From an uncultured Bacilli bacterium (lineage in GTDB: Bacteria; Bacillota_I; Bacilli_A; RF39; UBA660): a DNA stretch of 5,710 nt. The stretch covers positions 1-5,710 of the forward strand of contig CANQOH010000062.1 in NCBI GenBank assembly GCA_947625425.1, given 5' to 3'. Under the pieces are notes generated by a model that was given only the letters and a program-made list of their open reading frames with translations, made no database searches and was not told where the DNA came from. Below, piece by piece: positions 1 through 5,710 of this stretch. Position 1 is the stretch's first letter, and the number at the start of each line of letters is the position of its first letter. Both the position numbers and the translations under genes were made by a program.

Positions 1-602
1 ATAGAACTATAATATTTCATATCGAAATATTCTTCATAGCCTAAATAATCAAAAAATAAAATATTTTCTTCTTCAGTTGATAGTATCTCCTTTTCGTTAT
101 CATCAATTACATAAAATAATTCAAGTTTATCTATTTTTTTATTATCTAAATTAATAATATTGCCAAGACTAAAATAGATTTTCTCGTTAGTTTTTATTAG
201 TAAGCCACCATCAATTTCAAACTTTTCACCACTACTTGTTATAGTATACACATTAATAGATTGATAAAGGTTTATAAAATAATAAAAGAAAAATAAAAGT
301 AACAGAAAAAATAACACAAAAACTACTATTTTAAATTTTCTTTTAAATGTATTTCGTTCCTCATACAATTCAAGAGTAACATTTTCCTTAGGGTTTTTTT
401 CTCCTGCCAGTAGCTCTTCTATTGAAACAGAAAAAATTTCAGAAAGTTTTTGTAGTGCTGAAATATCTGGAAGACTCTTACCATTTTCCCATTTACTTAC
501 AGCATCTCTTCCAAGTGGAATTTTATTTGCTAATTGTTCTTGAGTCCATTTTTTTTCTTCTCTTAACTTTTTTATAAACTTACCAGTTTTTTCTTGATTC
601 AT
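1..602 (-). CDS. Membrane-anchored XRE-family HTH regulator (C-terminus cut by window edge)
   Basis: My own reverse-strand reading gives 200 uninterrupted codons from an ATG at 602 to the left edge, so the C-terminus is missing. Residues about 9-65 form a Cro/C1-type helix-turn-helix: KKLREEKKWTQEQLA, then AVSKWENGKSLPDISAL and ELLAGE, the classic XRE signature. Basic residues (KRKFK, 87-91) precede a very hydrophobic segment at about 92-112 (VVFVLFFLLLLFFFYYFI), then a polar region from 113 onward. The likely layout is a DNA-binding domain in the cytoplasm, one membrane span and an outer sensor domain of unknown ligand. The start is fixed by GAAGGTG at 609-615, six bases upstream. Leucine codons are mixed (10 TTA, 8 CTT, 4 CTA, 2 CTG, 1 TTG of 25), whereas the start of the peptidase gene uses mostly TTA, which may hint at a different origin. 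Targets are unknown; autoregulation is common in this family. Confidence 0.9.
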   Translation of the reverse strand, partial: MNQEKTGKFIKKLREEKKWTQEQLANKIPLGRDAVSKWENGKSLPDISALQKLSEIFSVSIEELLAGEKNPKENVTLELYEERNTFKRKFKIVVFVLFFLLLLFFFYYFINLYQSINVYTITSSGEKFEIDGGLLIKTNEKIYFSLGNIINLDNKKIDKLELFYVIDDNEKEILSTEEENILFFDYLGYEEYFDMKYYSS

Positions 603-631
603 AATAAGCACCTTCATAAATTATTAAATGT

Positions 632-660
632 ATAATAGCATAAAACCAAGCAGAATAAAA
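632..660 (-). promoter_or_regulatory. Probable extended -10 promoter of the HTH regulator gene
   Basis: On the minus strand, TATTAT (637-632) is preceded by TGC, giving an extended -10. The best -35 candidate, TTTTAT (660-655), lies 17 bases upstream and is a weak match. The predicted transcript start near 625 leaves a leader of roughly 20 bases carrying the GAAGGTG ribosome site. The upstream gene has its own terminator, so this gene needs a promoter here. Confidence 0.5.
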
Positions 661-670
661 GTTAGTATAA

Positions 671-698
671 ATAAAAAAAAGTGATAACAAATCACTTT
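671..698 (-). terminator. Intrinsic terminator after the 697-1725 membrane protein gene
   Basis: Reading the minus strand, AAAGTGAT (698-691), loop TTGTT (690-686) and ATCACTTT (685-678) form an 8-bp stem, followed by a run of T from 677. The first bases of the stem are part of the TAA stop codon, so termination is immediate. The plus-strand flank has no U tract, so it works in one direction only. Confidence 0.85.
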
Positions 699-1725
699 AT
701 TTCTTACCAGGTTCACCCATATTTGTTCCATTTAAATAATCATCAGCAACATATACTTCACCATTATATACAACTGCTCCTTCTGGTAAATTATCTAAAC
801 TATAATCATTATTTTTTACTTCATTAGCGGGAACAAATACTTTATAATTAGTATCTTCATAATCTAATAAAACAACTTCATCATTTGCTCCAACAACTTC
901 ACCAACATAATTACCTTTTTTAAAATCTTCCCCATTAGTACTTAATAAAGTTGCATCGACATAAGGTGTTGATGAAAACGCAGCTTCTGGAAACATACTA
1001 CTAGCTACAGATTCATTAAAAGAAATTGCTGCATTTCTAAAATTACTATGATATTTTTCAGTTAAAGATTGCGTAATTTCCTTTGGTAAACCAGATTCAA
1101 TCTGATCTACATAATTATAATAATTTAACATAATTGTTGAATAATCATTATATAAACTATCTCTTTGCGTTTTAACTCCATCATAAGGACTTTCTGAAGC
1201 TTTATCACTTATTTGACCCATTGCATAATTAGCCCAAGCTACTAATAATAAATCATCAGCTGTTTCTAAAGAATTAACATGTTGAACAATAGCTGTTTGT
1301 TCTTTTATAGCATCATCTTTAGGTAAAACTTTAATTGCTCCAACCGCCACTAAAGTAGCTAAAGCTGCTGCTGTTAATCTTCCTACTGCTCTACGACGTT
1401 GTAATTTAAATTTTTTTAATCTTTTTTCATTAATATCTTTTTTAGTAGCTTCTGTTTCTCTTTCAATAACTCCAACATGAAAATTAAATTCTTTATATAA
1501 ACCTTTATGAGGATCATAAGTTAAATCACCTATTGTATATCCATGTTTTGAAATAAAAACATAACCATTATCATTTTCTTCTATCTTATCTACCAATAAA
1601 CCATAAGACTTTTTAATATCTTCACAGACTTTATTTAATACTTTATCAGATAAAGAATATTTTCTTGTATAAACAAAATCAATACCTTTATTATAAGTGT
1701 TTTCCATGTTATCACACACTTTCAT
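697..1725 (-). CDS. Single-pass membrane protein of unknown function
   Basis: I do not recognise a family. The 342-residue product has a hydrophilic N-terminal part (1-105), a basic stretch at 101-116 (KRLKKFKLQRRRAVGR) and one hydrophobic segment at about 117-134 (LTAAALATLVAVGAIKVL). The C-terminal part of about 205 residues is acidic and polar, with aromatic-rich strands near 272-330. The positive charges before the span suggest the N-terminus is inside and the large C-terminal domain outside. It has no signal-peptidase or LPXTG motif. The start is uncertain. ATG 1725 has only a weak GGA upstream and would leave almost no leader behind its promoter. ATG 1707 (residue 7, MENTYNK) is preceded by GTGAT, a partial match to the 16S tail, and may be the true start. 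The gene follows mtaB by 31 bases but has its own promoter and terminator, so it may be expressed alone. Confidence 0.85.
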   Translation of the reverse strand: MKVCDNMENTYNKGIDFVYTRKYSLSDKVLNKVCEDIKKSYGLLVDKIEENDNGYVFISKHGYTIGDLTYDPHKGLYKEFNFHVGVIERETEATKKDINEKRLKKFKLQRRRAVGRLTAAALATLVAVGAIKVLPKDDAIKEQTAIVQHVNSLETADDLLLVAWANYAMGQISDKASESPYDGVKTQRDSLYNDYSTIMLNYYNYVDQIESGLPKEITQSLTEKYHSNFRNAAISFNESVASSMFPEAAFSSTPYVDATLLSTNGEDFKKGNYVGEVVGANDEVVLLDYEDTNYKVFVPANEVKNNDYSLDNLPEGAVVYNGEVYVADDYLNGTNMGEPGKK

Positions 1726-1736
1726 CTATTATCCAA

Positions 1737-1765
1737 ATTATATAATATTTTAATTATTATTTCAA
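1737..1765 (-). promoter_or_regulatory. Sigma-A-like promoter of the 697-1725 gene, overlapping the end of mtaB
   Basis: The minus strand carries TTGAAA (1765-1760), a 17-base spacer and TATAAT (1742-1737), which match the consensus at 5 of 6 and 6 of 6 positions. The -35 box is exactly the last two codons (Leu-Lys) of mtaB and the spacer includes its stop. Transcription would begin near 1730, giving about five leader bases before ATG 1725, or about 23 before ATG 1707. Confidence 0.6.
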
Positions 1766-3037
1766 TATACCATAAACCTCTAATACTTTAGCTTCTTTAA
1801 TTAAAACATCATAACATTTATTAGGTTCTAGTTCTTGATTAATGACTACTTTTAAGAAGTTCTCTGTATGACCAATAGATATCCCATCATTAACTTCTTC
1901 TACTAAAACATTAACTACTTGATTAACAAATTCTTGATTATATCGAAGTTGTAATTCTTCATCTATCTTTATTAAACGACGAGCTCTTTCTTTCTTAATA
2001 TTATTAGGTACTTGATTACTCATCGTCGCCGCTTTAGTTCCTTCTCTTACACTATATGGAAAAACATGTATCTTACTAAATCTAACCTTTTTACAAAAAT
2101 CTATACATTCTTGAAAATCTTCTTCTGTTTCAAAAGGGAATCCTACTATCACATCCGTTGTTAAATTAATATTTGGTCTTGCTTCTTTTATTTTATTAAT
2201 CTTTTCTAAGTATTCCACTTTCGTATACTTACGATTCATTAATTTTAAAATCTTTTCACTACCTGATTGTAATGAAACATGTAGATGTCCACATAACTTT
2301 TTATTATTTTTTAATTCTTCAATAAACTTATCATTTATCTCCGTTATTTCAATACTAGATATTCTTATTCTTTCTAACTTTTCAATCTTTGATACTTCTC
2401 TAATTAAATCAGTTAAATCATATTCCCCAGTTTCTCTACCATAAGCTCCAGTATTAATTCCCGTAAAAACAATTTCTTTATGTCCTTTATTAACTAAATT
2501 GTTAACTTCAGTTATTACTTCTTCAAACTTTTTACTTCTAATACTTCCTCTAACATAAGGTATAATACAATAAGCACAATAATTATTACATCCATCTTGA
2601 ATCTTAACATAAGCTCTAGTTAAATCATTAAATTCTTTAACTTCCATATCTTCAAATTCTAATTTTCGAGTATTATAAAATTTAATATATTTTTCATTAC
2701 TTAAAAGATAATCTTGAATTAATTTAACTACTAAAGATTTTTCTTTATTACCAATTAAAATATCAATATCTAAATCATTTAACGTTTCTCTTTTATTTTC
2801 AGCTGTACATCCACAAACCATTAAAATAGCTTTTTGATTATCTCTTCTTACATCACGAATCATTTTTTTACATTTATTATCAGCCGTATTAGTAACACTA
2901 CAAGTATTAACAATTACAATATCACTTGTTTTATAATCTTCATTATATAAGAAATTATTTTTAAGTAATTGTTCTTTCATATATTCTGATTCATATGAAT
3001 TAACTTTACAACCAAAAGTAATAATACTAAATTTCAT
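1757..3037 (-). CDS. mtaB: tRNA (N6-L-threonylcarbamoyladenosine(37)-C2)-methylthiotransferase MtaB
   Basis: This radical-SAM enzyme adds a methylthio group to t6A37 of tRNAs reading ANN codons, giving ms2t6A and better decoding. The 426-residue product has the full family layout. The N-terminal UPF0004 domain carries cluster cysteines C10 (FGCKVNSYE), C46 (NTCSVTNTAD) and C77 (CGCTAEN). The radical-SAM core carries C150, C154 and C157 in GCNNYCAYCIIP, which would bind the second 4Fe-4S cluster. A TRAM-like tRNA-binding end lies at about 368-426. FGCKVN, FTGINTGAYG, MNRKYT and HVFPYSVREGT favour MtaB (YqeV) over MiaB or RimO. I chose ATG 3037 over GTG 3046 and ATG 3043 because AGGTG at 3044-3048 is six bases upstream and overlaps those earlier codons. 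It is transcribed from its own promoter and is not next to rsmE or dnaJ, its common neighbours in Bacillota. Length is normal and no key residue is missing. Confidence 0.95.
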   Translation of the reverse strand: MKFSIITFGCKVNSYESEYMKEQLLKNNFLYNEDYKTSDIVIVNTCSVTNTADNKCKKMIRDVRRDNQKAILMVCGCTAENKRETLNDLDIDILIGNKEKSLVVKLIQDYLLSNEKYIKFYNTRKLEFEDMEVKEFNDLTRAYVKIQDGCNNYCAYCIIPYVRGSIRSKKFEEVITEVNNLVNKGHKEIVFTGINTGAYGRETGEYDLTDLIREVSKIEKLERIRISSIEITEINDKFIEELKNNKKLCGHLHVSLQSGSEKILKLMNRKYTKVEYLEKINKIKEARPNINLTTDVIVGFPFETEEDFQECIDFCKKVRFSKIHVFPYSVREGTKAATMSNQVPNNIKKERARRLIKIDEELQLRYNQEFVNQVVNVLVEEVNDGISIGHTENFLKVVINQELEPNKCYDVLIKEAKVLEVYGILK

Positions 3038-3043
3038 AAACAT

Positions 3044-3048
3044 CACCT
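3044..3048 (-). promoter_or_regulatory. Ribosome binding site that fixes the mtaB start
   Basis: AGGTG lies six bases before ATG 3037. Two in-frame upstream codons, GTG at 3046 and ATG at 3043, overlap or abut this site and have no ribosome site at a usable distance, so they are not the start. Confidence 0.8.
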
Positions 3049-3057
3049 AACCCAAAG

Positions 3058-3086
3058 ATTATAACACAAAAAAGCTAATCTCTAAA
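3058..3086 (-). promoter_or_regulatory. mtaB promoter nested in the upstream terminator
   Basis: TATAAT (3063-3058) is preceded by TGT, a perfect extended -10 (TGnTATAAT). TTTAGA (3086-3081), 17 bases upstream, matches the -35 consensus at 4 of 6 positions and lies in the loop and inner stem of the terminator hairpin. The predicted start near 3051 gives a leader of about 14 bases that contains the AGGTG site of mtaB. Confidence 0.65.
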
Positions 3087-3094
3087 GATTAGCT
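3067..3094 (-). terminator. Strong intrinsic terminator of the three-gene membrane unit
   Basis: On the minus strand, AGCTAATCT (3094-3086), loop TTAG (3085-3082) and AGATTAGCT (3081-3073) form a perfect 9-bp stem. The last stem T and the next five bases (3073-3068) make the U tract. It begins seven bases after the TGA stop of the peptidase gene. The plus-strand side is followed by A-rich sequence, so it acts only on minus-strand transcripts. Confidence 0.9.
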
Positions 3095-3101
3095 ATAAAA
3101 A

Positions 3102-3836
3102 TCATAAAAATATATATAATAAGATATCAATTATTACAAGTATGGCAAAGAAGATTAAGAATCCCCAACTTGCCTTTGTAATTGTAACTTTCTTACTTTT
3201 TTCCTCTTCAATTTCTTTATCATCTGTAACTATTTTATCTAATTTAACACTTAAGAATTTTTTCTTACTTAAATCATCTTTCGTCTTTAAACAGAATGTC
3301 GTTGAATCTCCTAATTCTTTAAATCTTAAATCTTTATCTTGTTTAATAAAGAAACCAAACATTACTAAGTCTCCAGCTGCTCCAGATATATTAAAGATTG
3401 ATAAACCAATAAGTAACATTGAATTTATTAACCAACCAATTATTAAAGTAATAACACCAATAATAACAAATGGTGATAATAAAGATACAATAATATTCTT
3501 TTTATCAATAAATTCTCCACATTTACAATAGAATATTCCTTTTTCTAAAGCAACTCCAAAAGTAATATTTTCACTTTTAGCTCCATTAATTTGATAAGCT
3601 ATCCCATGTATTATTTCATGAATAGCACACCAACCAAATAATAAAACGAAAAATATAAGTATTGCCATATCCATTTCATCTTCTGCTAAAGGTATATTGG
3701 GACTAATACCAGTTAGCTTATAATATAACCAAGTTGGTATTATCGGTAATGCTAATAAAACAAAAGACATTAGAAAAACAAAACCCATACGATATTTAAA
3801 AATATAAGTATTAATTTTATGATTTTCTTTTTTCAT
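3102..3836 (-). CDS. DUF3267-type putative zincin metallopeptidase, multi-pass membrane protein
   Basis: The 244-residue protein resembles the DUF3267 putative zincin peptidases, a group that recalls site-2 intramembrane proteases. HEIIH at 73-77 is the HExxH zinc motif (H73, H77, catalytic E74) and sits at the end of a hydrophobic helix (about 55-75). D156 in SGAAGDLVMF is a plausible third zinc ligand. Predicted spans are about 17-38, 55-79, 112-135, 138-163 and 223-243. FYCKCGEF (C104, C106) lies before the third span, where related proteins, as I recall, also carry a short Cys-containing motif. A charged 59-residue loop (164-222) precedes the last span. AAGAGG at 3842-3847 is the ribosome site and its first bases are the stop codon of the preceding gene, so translation is probably coupled. 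The gene ends with TGA just before a terminator. The substrate is unknown; activity is inferred from motifs only. Confidence 0.85.
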   Translation of the reverse strand: MKKENHKINTYIFKYRMGFVFLMSFVLLALPIIPTWLYYKLTGISPNIPLAEDEMDMAILIFFVLLFGWCAIHEIIHGIAYQINGAKSENITFGVALEKGIFYCKCGEFIDKKNIIVSLLSPFVIIGVITLIIGWLINSMLLIGLSIFNISGAAGDLVMFGFFIKQDKDLRFKELGDSTTFCLKTKDDLSKKKFLSVKLDKIVTDDKEIEEEKSKKVTITKASWGFLIFFAILVIIDILLYIFL

Positions 3837-3845
3837 AACTACCTC

Positions 3846-4295
3846 TTAATTTAAATTTTCTTTTAATTGTTTTAAATAAGCTAAATAAGCTTCTTCATGT
3901 TGATAATTATTATTTACTATTTGATCATTTACAGGTTTATCTTTAAGCACTGGTAAATCATTAGCTTGTTTAACTAATTCATCATAACTAATAATTGCTG
4001 TTTTCTCTTGCTCTATTTCATATTGGGTCATATCAACTGTATGTTCTTTAGGTAATTGTTCTAATTCTTTACTAATACTTTGTAAATCATTATTATCAGT
4101 TATTTCTTGATTATTAATATTTTCTCTAACTTCTTTACTTAAATCATTATTTATATCATTATTACTCATATTTTCATGCATCTCCTTATTTTGTAAATAT
4201 AAAAGTAATAAAATTGCTATTATAACAATAAATAAAATTGCAAATAAAACATAAATAATTGGATTACTACCATTTACTATATCGCTAAAATACAT
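3846..4295 (-). CDS. Small single-pass membrane protein with acidic, Asn-rich tail
   Basis: I do not recognise a named family. The 149-residue product has a short polar N-terminus, one long hydrophobic span at about 12-34 (NPIIYVLFAI to LLLLYLQ) and a hydrophilic, Asn- and Glu-rich tail of about 115 residues. The tail looks largely disordered except for two helix-like pieces: YEIEQEKTAIISYDEL (92-107) and the C-terminal AYLAYLKQLKENLN (136-149). Lysine directly after the span and no basic residue before it suggest the tail is in the cytoplasm. The start is supported by AAGGTG at 4303-4308, seven bases upstream. It lies 22 bases after the surface-protein gene and 9 bases before the peptidase gene, whose ribosome site overlaps its stop. 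A partner, regulator or substrate of that peptidase is possible but is inference from position alone. Confidence 0.85.
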   Translation of the reverse strand: MYFSDIVNGSNPIIYVLFAILFIVIIAILLLLYLQNKEMHENMSNNDINNDLSKEVRENINNQEITDNNDLQSISKELEQLPKEHTVDMTQYEIEQEKTAIISYDELVKQANDLPVLKDKPVNDQIVNNNYQHEEAYLAYLKQLKENLN

Positions 4296-4317
4296 TAATA
4301 ATCACCTTCTTTATTTT

Positions 4318-5604
4318 CTAAGAAACAATTATATAAGGATTTTCTACCGTTCCTTCTCCTTTAACTTTTGCTTCCATATTAATATTAATTACTGGTCTTA
4401 TATGCGTATTACTAGAAGTTAAAACTCCAGCTCCAATAGAACCATCTGCCATTACATCCATCATTGAAACATTATTATCTTGATTTATAAAATAACTACT
4501 ACTAGTAACATATCCTTCTTCAATATCTTCATTATAAAGATAATAATATTTATTAGGCATATTCTTATAAGCTCCGGCTAAAACAACTTCATCAATACTT
4601 AAAAGTCCAACTTTACCAGTATATACATTAGCACTACAATACAAATCTGGCGCTGTATCAACAAATATTCTTTCATATGTACGTGAATAATTTATATTAT
4701 TAAAACTATATGTAAAACCACTATCTGTACAATAATCTCCTAAAGCTAAATAAGCACTATAATCTTTTAACTTATCATCAGCCCATTCATTTAATACATT
4801 TATTATAGAAGAATCATTAAGAATCGCTAATTGTGTAGGATCGGCTACTGTCTTAGAGTTATAAGGATATTCCATCGATAAAACATCATTTAATACTAAT
4901 CTAACTGTTCCATCACCATTAATTCTAACTATTCTAAACATTAATTGACCTAATCTAACATAATTATTATCAACTTTACCTCTAAAATAATAACTTGTTC
5001 CTTTATTATCACTAGTACTAATTAAACCTTCATTAGATGTTGCTATCTCATTACCAACTCTACTTTTAGGACTTACAATCGGATTATTAAGCAAAATTAA
5101 ATCATCAAATGAATTAGGTGACAAAGATTCATTTTCAACTTTTATCAATCCTTTAAAATTAATGATATTATCTGAATCTATTTCAATCGTAAATCTAACC
5201 GTATCTTCACCTTCTAGATTAAATAAATTAAGTAACTTAACACTCTCACCTTTAGTTTTAACTGTATTAACAACATTCCCACTATAATCTTTAACTTTAA
5301 CTTCTACACCATCCATATTAACGTTATTTAAATATAAAGAATAATAAATTCTTTCTACTGACCCGTTAGTTAAAGTGATTTTATATTCATGACTTTTATT
5401 ATCAAAGAAATTTATATCTTGACCATCAATATAATTAATTATTAAATCTCCCTCATTAAGAACAATCGCAACTGGTCCTTCATCTTTAAACAAATCTTTT
5501 ACTTTACTACCAACAAGAGCTAACCCAATTACTAAGAAGAATATAATAATTAAAGATATAATAACTATTTTATATTTAGTATCTATATCCAAAATTCTAG
5601 CCAT
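4318..5604 (-). CDS. Membrane-anchored extracytoplasmic protein with uncharacterised C-terminal domain
   Basis: Residue numbers follow the 428-residue product from ATG 5604. A short basic N-terminus precedes a hydrophobic segment at about 12-32 (KIVIISLIIIFFLVIGLALVG), with no lipobox or clear cleavage site, so it is probably an uncleaved anchor with the rest outside. Residues about 43-160 alternate in beta-strand style (EYKITLTNG, VRFTIEID) and suggest a beta-sandwich. Residues about 204-428 look like a compact domain, with YYFRGKVDNNYVRLG, FRIVRINGDGTVRLVL, VGLLSIDEVVLAG, HIRPVINI and a GEGTVENPYIIV end. From memory, similar blocks recur at the ends of surface proteins of gut Bacillota, without known function. 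C292 and C323 could form a disulfide. ATG 5676 is rejected as start because it lies upstream of the promoter and has no ribosome site; AAGGTGA at 5610-5616 serves ATG 5604. It is first in the three-gene unit. Confidence 0.88.
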   Translation of the reverse strand: MARILDIDTKYKIVIISLIIIFFLVIGLALVGSKVKDLFKDEGPVAIVLNEGDLIINYIDGQDINFFDNKSHEYKITLTNGSVERIYYSLYLNNVNMDGVEVKVKDYSGNVVNTVKTKGESVKLLNLFNLEGEDTVRFTIEIDSDNIINFKGLIKVENESLSPNSFDDLILLNNPIVSPKSRVGNEIATSNEGLISTSDNKGTSYYFRGKVDNNYVRLGQLMFRIVRINGDGTVRLVLNDVLSMEYPYNSKTVADPTQLAILNDSSIINVLNEWADDKLKDYSAYLALGDYCTDSGFTYSFNNINYSRTYERIFVDTAPDLYCSANVYTGKVGLLSIDEVVLAGAYKNMPNKYYYLYNEDIEEGYVTSSSYFINQDNNVSMMDVMADGSIGAGVLTSSNTHIRPVININMEAKVKGEGTVENPYIIVS

Positions 5605-5609
5605 AATTC

Positions 5610-5616
5610 TCACCTT
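5610..5616 (-). promoter_or_regulatory. Ribosome binding site that fixes the surface-protein start
   Basis: AAGGTGA ends five bases before ATG 5604 (core AGGTG six bases away). It is the strongest ribosome site in this region and falls just downstream of the predicted transcript start near 5620, which rules out the in-frame ATG at 5676. Confidence 0.85.
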
Positions 5617-5623
5617 TTCATTT

Positions 5624-5646
5624 AGTATTATACCACGTATAATACT
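5624..5646. repeat. Perfect 23-bp palindrome (10-bp arms, 3-bp centre) over the promoter
   Basis: The plus strand reads AGTATTATAC, CAC, GTATAATACT, two perfectly complementary 10-bp arms. Each arm contains TATAAT on one strand, so the element covers the minus-strand -10 and a mirror -10 on the plus strand (5638-5643). No U tract follows on either side, so it is not a terminator. It could be an operator for a dimeric regulator or the core of a bidirectional promoter. Confidence 0.8.
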
Positions 5647-5656
5647 GATTAGTAAA
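5627..5656 (-). promoter_or_regulatory. Extended -10 promoter of the three-gene membrane unit
   Basis: TATAAT (5632-5627) preceded by TGG is a perfect extended -10. TTTACT (5656-5651), 18 bases upstream, matches the -35 consensus at 4 of 6 positions. The predicted start near 5620 gives a leader of about 16 bases that consists mostly of the ribosome site. The -10 lies inside a long palindrome, so it is likely regulated or two-directional. Confidence 0.7.
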
Positions 5657-5710
5657 TTGATGAAATTGCAAATCATTAATTTATTAGTATAATAATTTTA
5701 CTTATTTTTA

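Noticed and set aside
631..636. TATAAT on the plus strand in the gap before the HTH gene
   Set aside because: There is no -35 at 16-18 bases and no plus-strand gene downstream. The overlapping minus-strand extended -10 explains the site.
616..637. Weak inverted repeat ATTAT/ATAAT downstream of the HTH promoter as an autoregulatory operator
   Set aside because: Arms of five A/T bases are expected by chance here.
3102..3104. Possible Mycoplasma-type code, with TGA read as Trp
   Set aside because: Read-through would add only three residues before TAG inside the terminator, while tryptophans in the genes read by codon are TGG.
3142..3531. Plus-strand open frame of 129 codons
   Set aside because: It lies opposite the peptidase gene, whose HEIIH motif, membrane spans, ribosome site and terminator are convincing. 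The plus-strand product is low-complexity with no ribosome site of note.
5605..5676. N-terminal extension of the surface protein from ATG 5676
   Set aside because: It has no ribosome site, spans the promoter and palindrome, and would place a second odd hydrophobic stretch before the normal anchor.
5660..5692. Plus-strand mini-ORF of 10 codons starting at ATG 5660, downstream of the mirror TATAAT
   Set aside because: No ribosome site is present and a frame this short is expected by chance in AT-rich DNA.

Overview
The window is a strongly AT-rich stretch of bacterial DNA in which every supported gene lies on the minus strand. It looks like a low-GC member of the Bacillota/Bacilli side of the tree, possibly an uncultured gut-type lineage near RF39/Erysipelotrichia. 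The evidence is good Shine-Dalgarno sites of the AAGGTGA type, extended -10 promoters, short leaders, U-tract terminators and the MtaB sequence. The standard bacterial code fits best. Tryptophans are encoded by TGG in the genes I read, TGA ends the peptidase gene directly before its terminator hairpin, and TAA and TAG are also used. A Mycoplasma-type code (TGA = Trp) is therefore unlikely.

Layout, read right to left in the direction of transcription. (1) An extended -10 promoter at about 5627-5656, embedded in a perfect 23-bp palindrome, drives a three-gene unit. Its genes are a membrane-anchored extracytoplasmic protein (4318-5604), a small single-pass membrane protein (3846-4295) and a multi-pass DUF3267-type putative zinc metallopeptidase (3102-3836). 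Gaps between them are 22 and 9 bp. The unit ends at a strong intrinsic terminator (3067-3094). (2) The promoter for mtaB (1757-3037) sits inside that terminator. mtaB encodes the tRNA t6A37 methylthiotransferase and is the only housekeeping gene here. (3) Its last two codons and its stop region form a good sigma-A-like promoter for a single-pass membrane protein of unknown function (697-1725). That gene ends at a second terminator (671-698). (4) A separate promoter (about 632-660) drives a membrane-anchored XRE-type regulator, which runs off the left edge (1-602).

The first three genes plausibly act together at the membrane: an exported protein, a small tail-anchored-like protein and an intramembrane-type peptidase. 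This is inferred from tight spacing only. The unknown membrane protein and the HTH regulator have their own promoters and need not be functionally linked. No RNA genes, CRISPR arrays, insertion sequences or phage genes are seen. Position 5657 to the right edge holds no gene I can support, and no gene-free stretch exceeds 100 bases. There is no clear sign of a previously undescribed system. The most interesting items are the palindromic promoter, the terminator-promoter overlap and the uncharacterised membrane proteins.
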